DNA from: Occallatibacter savannae | GTDB taxonomy: Bacteria > Acidobacteriota > Terriglobia > Terriglobales > Acidobacteriaceae | Length of the DNA stretch: 64,000 bases | Direction of reading: 5' to 3' | NCBI RefSeq assembly: GCF_003131205.1 | Contig: NZ_QFFY01000007.1 | Span: forward strand, 124,001-188,000 | Shown here: in pieces, positions 52,129 to 60,968 of the stretch | Layout of the letters: the number at the start of each line of letters is the position of its first letter | Position numbering within the stretch: position 1 is the first letter of the stretch | The notes under the pieces: generated by a model | The model's database searches: none | What the model was told of the DNA's origin: nothing | What the model saw: the letters and a program-made list of their open reading frames with translations, nothing else | Program-made: the position numbers and the translations under genes

Positions 52129-53343
52129 CTACCGAGCCAGCAGCGTTTCCGCCTGCGCTCCCGCGCTCGCCTCCACGTTCTTATCCGCGAAATAGTTCCG
52201 ATCCCAAAGATTGCGGTAGAACGCCCCCGTCAGCTCCGCCGCTCTTGGACCGAATGTCGGCCGTCCTCCCTCGAGGAAGAACACCGTCACCAGGTTCCCC
52301 ATCGGCGTAGTCGAATACGACGCGAACCACCCAAACCGCGTTCCCTTGTCAGAGCACGTCCCGGTTTTGCCGAAGACCGGCAGTTCCTGGAAGTTGCCGC
52401 GCAGCCGCCGCGCCGTGCCGTATTGCACCGCACCAGCCATACCGTTCTGCAGGCTCGGAATATCGCCCGCAATCTCGAGATTGCGCTTCACCTTCGGCTC
52501 GAATGCCAGAACCTCCTCCGGCGATGTCGGGTGCTGCAGATAATAGAGCGTGCCCCCGTTCGCAATCGCCGCTACAAACGCCCCGAGCTGCAGCGGCGTC
52601 ATCGACACGCCCTGCCCGAAGCTGCACATCCTGGCCACGCCGCCTTCCGACTGCGGAATCGCCTCGCTCGGATAAACACCGAGCTGCTCGCCATCGATAT
52701 TCCACCCGGCGAGCTCGCCCAGCCCGAACTCCGTCGCGTAGTGGTGCACGCGCTCAAACCCAAGCTCGCGGCCGAGCTCTTCAAAATACAGATTGTTGCT
52801 CTTCGCCAGCGCATCCGTCAGGTTCATCCGGAAGCCCGCCAGGTGAACCGGCGTATCGCGCGTCACGATCCCTTCATGCAACGCGGCCAGCGCAACAGAA
52901 AGCTTGATCGTCGAGCAGGGTTCCGCGCCCGGCGAGAGCGCCAGCTTCTGGTTGACCATCGCGAGAATGCGGCCATTCGATGGATCGATCACCACAGCCG
53001 TGCCATTCATGCCGTCGAGCGCATGGATCGCCGCCTGGCGAACGATCGGATCTTCACCCGCCGTGATGTCGCCGCCAAAGATGTCGCCCTTCGCGAACGA
53101 GCTCGCAGTGAACCGTTCGTAGAAACGGTGTCTGCGGTGCGTCAGGGTCGCATGATGAAACGCCGGAGTCGCCGCATGAACGCGGTGTGCTGAGGTGCTG
53201 GTAGACGTGCGCGCAGCTCCATGCAAACGGCGGCTGACGTGGTGCAGGCTATGATGCTGCACATCCAGAGCCGCGGCTGCATCGGCGCCAAGGCTCAGAG
53301 TGGTGGCTGCCAGTCCCAAGGCAAAAACGCAAGACAGTCTCAT
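52129..53343 (-). CDS. Penicillin-binding transpeptidase, exported
   Basis: 404 aa from ATG 53343 (a TTG at 53352 is too near the GAGGGG). Signal peptide MRLSCVFALGLAATTLSLG. A His/Arg/Ser-rich region (residues ~30-80) precedes the transpeptidase domain with the serine triad motifs: S-T-I-K in EPCSTIKLS (SxxK), S-N-N in AKSNNLYF (SxN), and GKTGT (KTG). It corresponds to a class B PBP catalytic domain without the N-terminal dimerisation domain, as in truncated MrdA/FtsI-like or BlaR-like proteins. It crosslinks murein in the periplasm. It follows ftsZ on the same strand but is separated by a strong terminator. Confidence 0.88.
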   Translation of the reverse strand: MRLSCVFALGLAATTLSLGADAAAALDVQHHSLHHVSRRLHGAARTSTSTSAHRVHAATPAFHHATLTHRRHRFYERFTASSFAKGDIFGGDITAGEDPIVRQAAIHALDGMNGTAVVIDPSNGRILAMVNQKLALSPGAEPCSTIKLSVALAALHEGIVTRDTPVHLAGFRMNLTDALAKSNNLYFEELGRELGFERVHHYATEFGLGELAGWNIDGEQLGVYPSEAIPQSEGGVARMCSFGQGVSMTPLQLGAFVAAIANGGTLYYLQHPTSPEEVLAFEPKVKRNLEIAGDIPSLQNGMAGAVQYGTARRLRGNFQELPVFGKTGTCSDKGTRFGWFASYSTTPMGNLVTVFFLEGGRPTFGPRAAELTGAFYRNLWDRNYFADKNVEASAGAQAETLLAR

Positions 53344-53570
53344 TCCCTGCAAATCCCCTCAACAATGGAATGCGTGCGGTGCGTCTGCCCTCGGGCGGCG
53401 CATTGATTTCAAGTGTTCAACTTACTTATGCCACACGCGTTGGCCGTAGCCTGTGAGCAAAGTCACCCAATGGGCTCAAACGCCCCGACCGCTCACATCG
53501 AAAAATCGATCGACACCGATCGAGTTCGATCTCTGGGGGAAATCAAAACTGCTTCTGTTTCAACTGATAG

Positions 53571-53610
53571 AAAAACCGGGAGCTTGTATGAACTATACAG
53601 CTCCCGGTTT
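53571..53610 (-). terminator. Intrinsic terminator for ftsZ
   Basis: Long stem: 12-bp arms 53573-53584 and 53599-53610 (AAACCGGGAGCT/AGCTCCCGGTTT), plus inner TGTAT/ATACA pairing, followed on the minus strand by TTTTT. 33 bp after the ftsZ stop. Confidence 0.92.
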
Positions 53611-53642
53611 CGAAGACAAGCCCCTGTTTGGGTCAGGGTCCG

Positions 53643-55058
53643 TTAGAACTTCATCCGACGCATAAAGGTGGGAACGTCGAGATCACGATCTTCTTCCTGC
53701 GGGGCGCTAGCTAAAGGACTTACCGCCTGCTGCGGAGCATGATCCTCCGTAATGGATGGCGTCCGGACACCGTTACCAAAGTCTGAGGCATAGTCCCTCG
53801 GCAGCGGCGTGAATGTCGGCTCCTCCGCCATCTCCACGCGGCTCGACCGCGTAGCGGCCCCCACCAGCTCTGGCTCTGGTTCCTGGTCGTCCGCGTCATC
53901 CTCGCTCATAAAGCGCGGAGTTGGCGGAGCAGCCGGCACCGCTGGCGCTTTCTCGCGCATCCAGCTGTCCGAAGCCATCACCGGCACTGACAGCACGGGC
54001 ATCTCCTCCACATTCAGCATGCGAGCGCGGCGCTCCGGCATCTGGTCGCGAAACCCCGTCGCGATCACCGTAATCTTCACCTCGTCGCCCATCCGCTCAT
54101 CCAGCACCGCGCCGAAAATAATGTTCGCATCCTCGTGCGCCGAACTCTGAATCAGCGTCGAAGCTTCATTCACCTCAGACAGCTTCAGATTGCTTGACCC
54201 GGTGATGTTGATCAGGATTCCCCGCGCCCCGTCGATCGCTCCCGCATCCAGCAGCGGCGAAGCCATCGCAGCCTGCGCAGCCTCAATCGCCCTGTTCGCG
54301 CCCGACCGCACCGCCGTTCCCATCACCGCGTGCCCCATCCCGGCCATCGTCGTCTTCACGTCCGCAAAGTCTCGATTGATGATGCCCGGAATGATGATGA
54401 TGTCCGAAATCCCCTGCACACCCTGTCGCAGCACGTCATCCGCAATGCGGAAGCTCTCAAAAAATCCCGCGTCCTTCGCCACGGCCAGTAGCTTCTCGTT
54501 TGGGATCACAATCATCGTGTCCACGGAGTCGAGCAGTTCCCGCAGCCCGCGCTCGGCCTGCTGCAGACGGCGCTTGCCTTCAAACGCAAACGGCCGCGTG
54601 ATCACCGCAACCGTCAAAATCCCCATCTCGCTCGCCAGCGACGCAATCACAGGCGCAGCGCCCGTTCCCGTGCCTCCGCCCAGCCCTGCAGTCACGAACA
54701 CCATGTCCGCGCCTTCGAGCGCTTCGATAATCTTCTCCGAGTCTTCAAGCGCCGCGCGGCGCCCCACGTCCGGATTCGCGCCCGCCCCCAGCCCGGCTGT
54801 CAACCTCACCCCGAGCTGCAGCTTCACCGGGGCCAGCGATAGCTTCAGCGCCTGCACATCCGTGTTCGCCGCGATGAACTCGACGCCTTCCAGACCTGCC
54901 TGGATCATGCGGTTCACGGCATTCCCGCCGCCGCCACCCACGCCGATTACCTTGATCTTCGCTCCGCGCGGACCCTCTTCGTGGAACTGGATGCGAATCT
55001 CGGAGTCGATGTTCTCGTGATCCATGGGTGCTGGTGCCTCCCCCTCGATGATTGACAT
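53643..55058 (-). CDS. ftsZ: Cell division protein FtsZ
   Basis: 471 aa. GTPase domain: GGGGGNAVNRMI near residue 41, the tubulin signature GGGTGTGAAPVIA near residue 130, and a T7 loop (NRDFADVKTTM) near residue 230. The C-terminal domain ends near 340; a variable acidic linker of ~110 residues and the conserved end peptide LDVPTFMRRMKF (binds FtsA/ZipA-like partners) follow. FtsZ forms the division ring. It is 12 bp after ftsA and ends with its own terminator. The N-terminal ~30 residues are an extra acidic extension; ATG further in (MDHENID) is possible. Confidence 0.98.
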   Translation of the reverse strand: MSIIEGEAPAPMDHENIDSEIRIQFHEEGPRGAKIKVIGVGGGGGNAVNRMIQAGLEGVEFIAANTDVQALKLSLAPVKLQLGVRLTAGLGAGANPDVGRRAALEDSEKIIEALEGADMVFVTAGLGGGTGTGAAPVIASLASEMGILTVAVITRPFAFEGKRRLQQAERGLRELLDSVDTMIVIPNEKLLAVAKDAGFFESFRIADDVLRQGVQGISDIIIIPGIINRDFADVKTTMAGMGHAVMGTAVRSGANRAIEAAQAAMASPLLDAGAIDGARGILINITGSSNLKLSEVNEASTLIQSSAHEDANIIFGAVLDERMGDEVKITVIATGFRDQMPERRARMLNVEEMPVLSVPVMASDSWMREKAPAVPAAPPTPRFMSEDDADDQEPEPELVGAATRSSRVEMAEEPTFTPLPRDYASDFGNGVRTPSITEDHAPQQAVSPLASAPQEEDRDLDVPTFMRRMKF

Positions 55059-55070
55059 GATGCTCTGCCC

Positions 55071-56279
55071 CTAAAAGCTCGCTGCGAAGATGGCGCGCAG
55101 TTTCGCGCGCAGGCCGTTGTTTTCTGCCGCACGGGTCACACGGGTGCGATGTGCATACAGTAGCATTCCGATGGCAGTGGAAAAGCTGGGCGTAACTAGC
55201 TCGCCGGGCATGTTCGAGAGCCGCACAGGATTCCCGGTCCGCGCCGGAACGCGAAGCTGGCTCTCGGTCACGTCCAGCAGCCCCGGCAGCATCGCTCCGC
55301 CGCCCGTGAGAACACAGCCGGCGCCGAGCGCTTCAAGCACGCCTCCGCTGCGAAGACTCTCTTTTACAAAATACAAAAGTTCGCGCGCGCGCGGCTCCAG
55401 GATCTCTGCAAGCGTGCGTAATGCGAGACGTTGCGGCTCAGGATTGTTGATCTCGATCTCCGCTTCAATCGGAACAGCCGTGACCACCGCATGCCCGTAC
55501 TGGCGTTTCAGCTCTTCCGCCTGTGCCGTCGGCATCTGCAGTCCCACCGCAAGATCGTTGGTGAAGTGATTTCCCCCCACAGGCACCGAAGCCGTATGCG
55601 CTACCGCGCCTTCGAAGAAGACAACCAGGTCGCTCGAGTGCGCGCCAATATCCAGCAGGCACACGCCAAGCTCCCGCTCGTCCGCCGACAGCGTAGACTC
55701 CGCCGCTGCAATCGACTCCAGTACAGCCTCAGAAACTTCGAGCCCCGCTCGGTTCGCACACGTCACTACACTCTGCAGCGCACTGCCGGAGCACGTCGCA
55801 ATATGCAAGTCGACTTCGAGTCTCGCCCCAACCATCCCCACCGGATCGAAAATCCCCGGCTGATCGTCCAGGATGAACTGTCTTGGCAGCAGGTGCAGAA
55901 TCTCGCGATCCGGCGGCCGCTCCACTGCGCGTGCACGCTCCACCGCCGCGCGTACATCTTCGCGCGTAATCTCGCGCATGCGGCTACCGAGATCCAACCC
56001 ACCATTCGTATTCAGTCCCCGGATATGCGGGCCGCCGATGCCCACGACGATCTCATCGATGTTGGCCCGAGCCGCCCACTCCGCCGCTTCGTTCGCAGCT
56101 TTCACTGCTTTCGCCGCCGGACCCAAATCCGAAATCAGCCCTTTGCGCATTCCGGCAGATTCAACGACTCCGTGCCCCCGATACCGCAGCGCGCCTTCAT
56201 TCACGTCCGCCGCCAGCACCCGCGTCCACGCGCTGCCCACGTCGAGCACAACGATCAGGTTGTCCTGTGTCTCGTTCAT
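55071..56279 (-). CDS. ftsA: Cell division protein FtsA
   Basis: 402 aa from ATG 56279 (GGAAGAG just upstream; the TTG at 56291 is an alternative). Actin-like ATPase: phosphate-1 VVLDVGSAWTRVLAADV, the 1C domain including VVGIGGPHIRGLNTNGG, then phosphate-2 LLDIGAHSSDLVVF and adenosine motif GCVLTGGGAMLPGL. The C-terminus ends in a weakly amphipathic helix (LRAKLRAIFAASF) that would tether the protein to the membrane. FtsA anchors FtsZ filaments. It overlaps or abuts ftsQ and precedes ftsZ by 12 bp, the standard dcw order. Confidence 0.97.
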   Translation of the reverse strand: MNETQDNLIVVLDVGSAWTRVLAADVNEGALRYRGHGVVESAGMRKGLISDLGPAAKAVKAANEAAEWAARANIDEIVVGIGGPHIRGLNTNGGLDLGSRMREITREDVRAAVERARAVERPPDREILHLLPRQFILDDQPGIFDPVGMVGARLEVDLHIATCSGSALQSVVTCANRAGLEVSEAVLESIAAAESTLSADERELGVCLLDIGAHSSDLVVFFEGAVAHTASVPVGGNHFTNDLAVGLQMPTAQAEELKRQYGHAVVTAVPIEAEIEINNPEPQRLALRTLAEILEPRARELLYFVKESLRSGGVLEALGAGCVLTGGGAMLPGLLDVTESQLRVPARTGNPVRLSNMPGELVTPSFSTAIGMLLYAHRTRVTRAAENNGLRAKLRAIFAASF

Positions 56280-56287
56280 CTCTTCCG

Positions 56288-57595
56288 TCAACCTGTGGTC
56301 GTAGTGCGGTGCGGTTTCGTAATCTTCTTCGTCGATGTGTGCTTTGCCTGCTTCTTTGCTGCGGCCTTGCTCTTCGCTGTCTTCCCTTTCGTCGTCTTCG
56401 CCGCAGCATGCGCCTTAACAGCAGACTTCTTCGCCTGAACGTGCTTAGCTTCTGCCGGACGCGCCTGAACCACCGGCCTCGCTTGTACCGGCTTCGACTC
56501 CAGCGCTCGTGGCAACTCCGTCCTTGCCTCGGTCTTCGCCGGACTTGGTTTTGCCTGCTCCGCCTCCGCAGTCGGCTCCTGCAGTCTCGCCGTCTGTCCC
56601 GGCAGCGAATGTGCGCCATCCGTCATCTGCAACACCACCTGCTGGTCGTAGCGCAGATCGACTTCGGCCAGCTTGGGATACTGCGAGCGCCACTCCGCGA
56701 TGTGTGCCTTGTACCGTTGGAAGCGTTCGAGAAAATGATCCTCGCCGAAATGCGCCAGGATGTCCGTTCCCTGCTCCGGCATCAGCACCCGCGCATCTTC
56801 CGGATCGTGCAGATCGATCTCCGACACCTGGTCCGACAGGTGCTGTCCGTTCGAATCCAGTTCGCTCACGAGCCGCTGGTAGACTTCCATCCGCGCCCGC
56901 CGTCCCGTCACCGGATCCCTCGGCTCGATCCCCGTGACCACGGGAAACGAGTAATGGTGCTGCGACATCATGGCCGGCGGCTCCGCGAGCAGCACACCAT
57001 TGGCGTCGATCAACTCCACCTGCGAACCCTGGCGCACAAAAGCGATCGGCTTCCGCTCCACCACAGTGATGCGAATCTGGTCCGGCAGAAGGCGCTCGAC
57101 CGTCGCATGCTCGATCCACGGAATCTGTTCAAGCTGCTTGCGCCGCTCTTTCAGCGGCACAAAGAAGATATTCCGCCCGATGTCTTCCCCAAACACGGGA
57201 AGCATATCGGCACGGCTCACCTCGGCCAGACCAGCTGCCTGTATGTTCGTAGTGCCCGCGATTCGGAAGCGCGCATCGTGCTCCAGAAAATTCGTCAGCG
57301 CGTATGCGCACACAGTCACGACGGAGAGCACACCCACAGCGCCCGATGCTAGAAGGATTCGTCCCAACCGCGTAGCCGGACGCCACCATGGCCTTTTGAT
57401 CTCTTCCCCAAAACGTCGCGGACGCGATCGGACGGGACCCCGGTCGTCCTCGTCATCATCGTCCATCTCCACCGGCATACCGGGCAATCCGCGGCTCGCG
57501 ACAGGAACACTAGCCTGGGCTCGCCGGAAGCGCGGTTCCGCGGGAACTTCGTCCTCCCACACCATGGGCCGGGTTGTTTTTTCGCGTTGTGCCAC
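56288..57595 (-). CDS. ftsQ: Cell division protein FtsQ/DivIB with a long basic tail
   Basis: 435 aa from GTG 57595 (ATG 57565 possible). Acidic/basic cytoplasmic N-terminus (residues 1-75), one TM helix (~82-105: ILLASGAVGVLSVVTVCAYAL), POTRA domain (FRIAGTTNIQAAGLAEVS...) and FtsQ beta-domain (PIAFVRQGSQVELIDANGVLL, LAEVDLRYDQQVVLQ) to about residue 330. The last ~95 residues are an Ala/Lys/Thr-rich histone-like tail (KTAKSKAAAKK, TSTKKITKPH), not normal for FtsQ. It links early and late divisome proteins in the periplasm. Upstream of ftsA as expected, but murB and ddl are missing before it. Confidence 0.94.
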   Translation of the reverse strand: MAQREKTTRPMVWEDEVPAEPRFRRAQASVPVASRGLPGMPVEMDDDDEDDRGPVRSRPRRFGEEIKRPWWRPATRLGRILLASGAVGVLSVVTVCAYALTNFLEHDARFRIAGTTNIQAAGLAEVSRADMLPVFGEDIGRNIFFVPLKERRKQLEQIPWIEHATVERLLPDQIRITVVERKPIAFVRQGSQVELIDANGVLLAEPPAMMSQHHYSFPVVTGIEPRDPVTGRRARMEVYQRLVSELDSNGQHLSDQVSEIDLHDPEDARVLMPEQGTDILAHFGEDHFLERFQRYKAHIAEWRSQYPKLAEVDLRYDQQVVLQMTDGAHSLPGQTARLQEPTAEAEQAKPSPAKTEARTELPRALESKPVQARPVVQARPAEAKHVQAKKSAVKAHAAAKTTKGKTAKSKAAAKKQAKHTSTKKITKPHRTTTTG

Positions 57596-57728
57596 GCCGT
57601 CAGTCGAAGATCGGGAGAGTCGCCAAGGTCAACTATAGACCGCGAAACACCAGCTTTTTTCCGCACCGAAGGTAAGGGGAACCCGTACCGTTACGGCCTT
57701 GTTAAGCCATTTGGAATAAGCTACGGAG

Positions 57729-58739
57729 ATGAGCCGCCTGCGCCGCTTCTTCGCTTCCCTGCTGCTGCTCGCAGCTGCTTATCTCGCGTCCGCGCAGGCC
57801 TCCTCGTACACCTATCTCCGCGCCGGTGAAGCGGCGAATATCGCCGCGCATCCGCATCCCGGTTTTGCCCTGATGGGCGGCGGCACCGACCTCGATCAGG
57901 CATTCCAGTTCCTCTGCGATCGGGCGAACGGCGGAGACATGCTCGTCCTCCGCGCGCGCGGCGACGACGAGTACAACGCTTACTTGCGCGGCATCTGCCG
58001 CCTTAACTCCGTCGCCACCCTCATCATCCCCGATCGCAAAGCAGCAGCCGATCCGTTCGTGGCCGACACCATCAAGCATGCCGCCGCCATCTTCATCGCC
58101 GGAGGCGACCAGGCCAACTACATTAACTTCTGGATGAACACTCCGGTGCAAACCGCGCTCAACGAAGCGATAAAGCGCGGAGTGCCAATCGGTGGAACCA
58201 GCGCCGGCCTCGCCGTCCTCGGCGAGTACGCCTACTCCGCGGAAGGCGACGAGCCCGACGACCCCAATCTCGACAGCAAAACCGCGCTCGCCGACCCCTT
58301 CGGTCCGCGAATCAACCTCGCCCGCGGTTTTCTCGACATCCCGATCCTCAAAGGCATCATCACTGACACGCACTTCGCCCGCCGAGATCGTATGGGCCGT
58401 CTGCTCACATTCCTCGCCCGCCTCAACGAAACTTCGAAAACTGATTCCACCAGCCGCATCCATGGCATCGGAGTCCAGGAGCGCGCCGCCGTCCTGCTCG
58501 AACCCGACGGAAAAGCCCATGTCGTCGGCTACGGCCCCGCATACTTCATCGATACCAACCGCGCCTCCGGAGCACTACAGAAGGGCAAGCCCCTAACCTA
58601 CGGCCCCTTCATCGTCCAGAAAGTCTCCCCGGGAGCCGACTTCTACATCAAGTCCTGGGCCGGCGACGCCATCAGCTACAAACTCACCGTCGAATCAGGC
58701 AAGATCCACTCCTCCCAAACCGCCAACGAAATCTACTAG
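57729..58739 (+). CDS. Cyanophycinase-like peptidase (S51), exported
   Basis: 336 aa. Signal peptide MSRLRRFFASLLLLAAAYLASAQ. Peptidase S51 fold: GFALMGGGTD near residue 45, ATLIIPDR, FIAGGDQANYI, and the nucleophile in GGTSAGLAVLG (Ser near residue 160), with DTHFARRDRMGRLLTF as the later conserved segment. Cyanophycinases cut cyanophycin (a poly-Asp-Arg store) to beta-Asp-Arg; exported versions could digest polymer from other organisms. It lies on the opposite strand from its ftsQ neighbour, 133 bp away, inside the division cluster. Confidence 0.9.
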   Translation: MSRLRRFFASLLLLAAAYLASAQASSYTYLRAGEAANIAAHPHPGFALMGGGTDLDQAFQFLCDRANGGDMLVLRARGDDEYNAYLRGICRLNSVATLIIPDRKAAADPFVADTIKHAAAIFIAGGDQANYINFWMNTPVQTALNEAIKRGVPIGGTSAGLAVLGEYAYSAEGDEPDDPNLDSKTALADPFGPRINLARGFLDIPILKGIITDTHFARRDRMGRLLTFLARLNETSKTDSTSRIHGIGVQERAAVLLEPDGKAHVVGYGPAYFIDTNRASGALQKGKPLTYGPFIVQKVSPGADFYIKSWAGDAISYKLTVESGKIHSSQTANEIY

Positions 58740-58763
58740 CCGTAGCCTCGTTCGCCCCACAGC

Positions 58764-58961
58764 CGGGTGCCCCATAGCCCGCCCTGAGCCCGCCGAAGGG
58801 TCTCCCTCTTTTGGAGACATGGGAAGCCGCAAACCTAAAGTCTCATCGGACGACTACAACTTGACTTCCGACTAAGACCTGACCCTTCTGCACTCGCAAC
58901 CACCCGCTAACTTGCTAACTCGCTAACTCCGCGAAGCGGCGCTAACTTGCTGCTCTTGTCA
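58764..58961. repeat. Composite repeat C, second location
   Basis: Family-A hairpin with CCCGCCGAAGGG insert (58764-58827), then GTCTCATCGGACGACTAC, then CCGCTAACTTGCTAACTCGC, hairpin CCGCGAAGCGG, and CTAACTTGCTGCTCTTGTCA. Same module order as 17970-18150. A run of ACTGACAACTG repeats follows at 59058-59090. No gene in 58740-59092. Confidence 0.85.
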
Positions 58962-59092
58962 ATAAAAAGAGGGATGGTAGTCGAGCACCTCAAGCCCTGT
59001 GCCGAGTTCCGCCCCATCTCTGCACTCCGCTCTCAACCACTCGCTGATTGCTAACTCGTCCACTGACAACTGACAACTGAAGACTGCCGTTC

Positions 59093-60529
59093 TCAAGACC
59101 ACCCCAGCGTCTGCACCGACTCCGCCGGCACATCCACCGTCAGAGCCTGATCCCCCATCAACAACTGAACCCGCCGCTCCGCGCCCCGATTTGCCAACAC
59201 CACAACGTAGCTCCCATCCGGATTCCGCACACCCACATGCGACACCGCCGATCCCGCACCCGTTTCCCCCAGCGCATTCGTCGCAAACACATGCGCCCCG
59301 CGCTTCACATGCTGCGAGTAATGCGCAAACGCCCAATACTGACCGCTCCGCGTGATCTTATGTGAACCGTTCTCAATCGTGATCACGCCGCCGCACGGGA
59401 ACGGCCCGATGTTCGGCTTCCCTTTCTCATCCAGCGCAACATTCCACGCCGTAATCGACCGCGCCCAGTTATTCAGAATCCCATTGAACTGATCCGCCCA
59501 CTTCGCAAAATCCGTCTGATAATCGGGCTGCGTGATATCCGGCCCCCCCTCCGTCCAGTACGCGTTCTTCTTCGGAAACGCATCGTGCACGCGCGTCATT
59601 GCCGAAGCTCCGCCCACATATCCGTGCCACGCCACGCCATCCACCGCGTCATAAACATCCGGATCGCTCAGCTCATCGATCGCCCGTCCCCACAAACTGT
59701 AGTTGTGATCGAGTATCCATATCTTCGCGTTCAGCCCCGCCTTCTTGATCGCAGGTGACAGAAACTTCGCCGCGAACTCCATCTCCTGTTCCTGCGCCCA
59801 CAGGCAAGCAGGCATGCGCCCACCCTGCTCAGCGTCCGTCTCGTTCTGGACCGTCACTGCATTGATCTCGACACCATCGGCCTTGTACCCCTCCAGGAAC
59901 TTCACGAAGTACCGCGCATACGGATCGAAGCTCTGCACCCGCATCGCCCCGCCCAGCATCGAGTTGTTCGGCTTCATCCACCCCGGCGGACTCCACGGCG
60001 ACGAAAACAGAAACAGCTCCGGATTCGCCTTTCGCGCCTCGCGCAGCATCGGCAGATAGTACTGCTTGTCGTGATCCAGCGAGAACTTCTTCAGCTCAGG
60101 ATCAGGCTCCGCGCTCTCGTCGAGACTATAAACCTTGGTAGCGTAGTCGCTCGCGCCAATGCAGGTCCGGCAAACATTCAGATTCATCGCATCCGGCGCA
60201 AACAGATCGTGCATCACCGGTGCTCTCTCCGTGTCGCTCAACCGGCTCAGCACATACGCCGAAGCCTCCGTGATCGCCGCGCCGAAACCCAGAATCTCCT
60301 GCTTCAGCGCACCCGTGTCCAGTTGAATCGCGTCTGCGGCAACTTCAGCAGGCCTCTTCCATTCCAATGGCGCCAGCGCAGCATGGCGCTTATCGCGATA
60401 GCTGCCCCACACCTTCACCTCTCCGCGGCCCTGAAATGCATGAGCCACACCGGCGCTTCCTGAAAGTGCCACCGCGGCGGCAGATGCCGACGCAGCCTTC
60501 AAAAAATCTCTGCGCGATCTTGCTTTCAT
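59093..60529 (-). CDS. Glycoside hydrolase family 30 (glucosylceramidase-like), Tat-exported
   Basis: 478 aa. The N-terminus MKARSRRDFLKAASASAAAVALSG is a twin-arginine signal (RRDFLK) with cleavage near AHAF. GH30 TIM barrel plus beta side domain: acid/base Glu in AVTVQNETDAEQ near residue 237 and nucleophile Glu in NAYWTEGGPD near residue 322; WSPPGWMK is a typical GH30 substrate-site stretch. The C-terminal side domain ends VDVPAESVQTLGWS. Expected outside the cytoplasm, cleaving beta-glucosyl, beta-1,6-glucan or xylan-type linkages. It lies between repeat blocks within the division gene cluster. Confidence 0.92.
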   Translation of the reverse strand: MKARSRRDFLKAASASAAAVALSGSAGVAHAFQGRGEVKVWGSYRDKRHAALAPLEWKRPAEVAADAIQLDTGALKQEILGFGAAITEASAYVLSRLSDTERAPVMHDLFAPDAMNLNVCRTCIGASDYATKVYSLDESAEPDPELKKFSLDHDKQYYLPMLREARKANPELFLFSSPWSPPGWMKPNNSMLGGAMRVQSFDPYARYFVKFLEGYKADGVEINAVTVQNETDAEQGGRMPACLWAQEQEMEFAAKFLSPAIKKAGLNAKIWILDHNYSLWGRAIDELSDPDVYDAVDGVAWHGYVGGASAMTRVHDAFPKKNAYWTEGGPDITQPDYQTDFAKWADQFNGILNNWARSITAWNVALDEKGKPNIGPFPCGGVITIENGSHKITRSGQYWAFAHYSQHVKRGAHVFATNALGETGAGSAVSHVGVRNPDGSYVVVLANRGAERRVQLLMGDQALTVDVPAESVQTLGWS

Positions 60530-60658
60530 TTCGTGCTCCTGACAATGTCTGACGATGATCCGCCGGAATCATAGCAGGACAGTGTCAGAGCGAGGCCGTT
60601 CTACAAGTCCCAGCTGTGCCCCACAGCTTCACCCGCGATCAGCGAGAAGCGAAGAAGC

Positions 60659-60966
60659 TGGGTGCCCCATGTCTCCCGTTGTTGGAGACATGGGAGCGAC
60701 AAAGTTCGGTTGCCTAGAAAAGCGGGTGTCCCCGGTCCCTCGCATTTGGGGACCGGGGAGGAAAGCGAGCTCAGCTCCCGCAGGGAGCGCAGGAGGTTAG
60801 CCCAGGACAAGCGGAGCGCGGTCCTGGGACAGCAGCCGCCAAAATGTGCCTGAGCCCCGTGGGGGCGCTGGAAAAGAGGTTCGAAGAATTGGACTCCGGG
60901 GTCCGCACGAACTGACTGGTAACTGAGAACTGACAACTGGTAACTGGTAACTGGCAACTGGCAGCT
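60659..60966. repeat. Two family-A hairpins and ACTGGTAACTGG array
   Basis: 60660-60697 (CATGTCTCC/GGAGACATG stem) and 60724-60759 (CCCGGTCCC/GGGGACCGGG stem), then 60908-60966 with about six imperfect TAACTGG/CAACTGG units up to the murC stop. The whole 60530-60968 gap has no gene. Confidence 0.85.
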
Positions 60967-60968
60967 GT

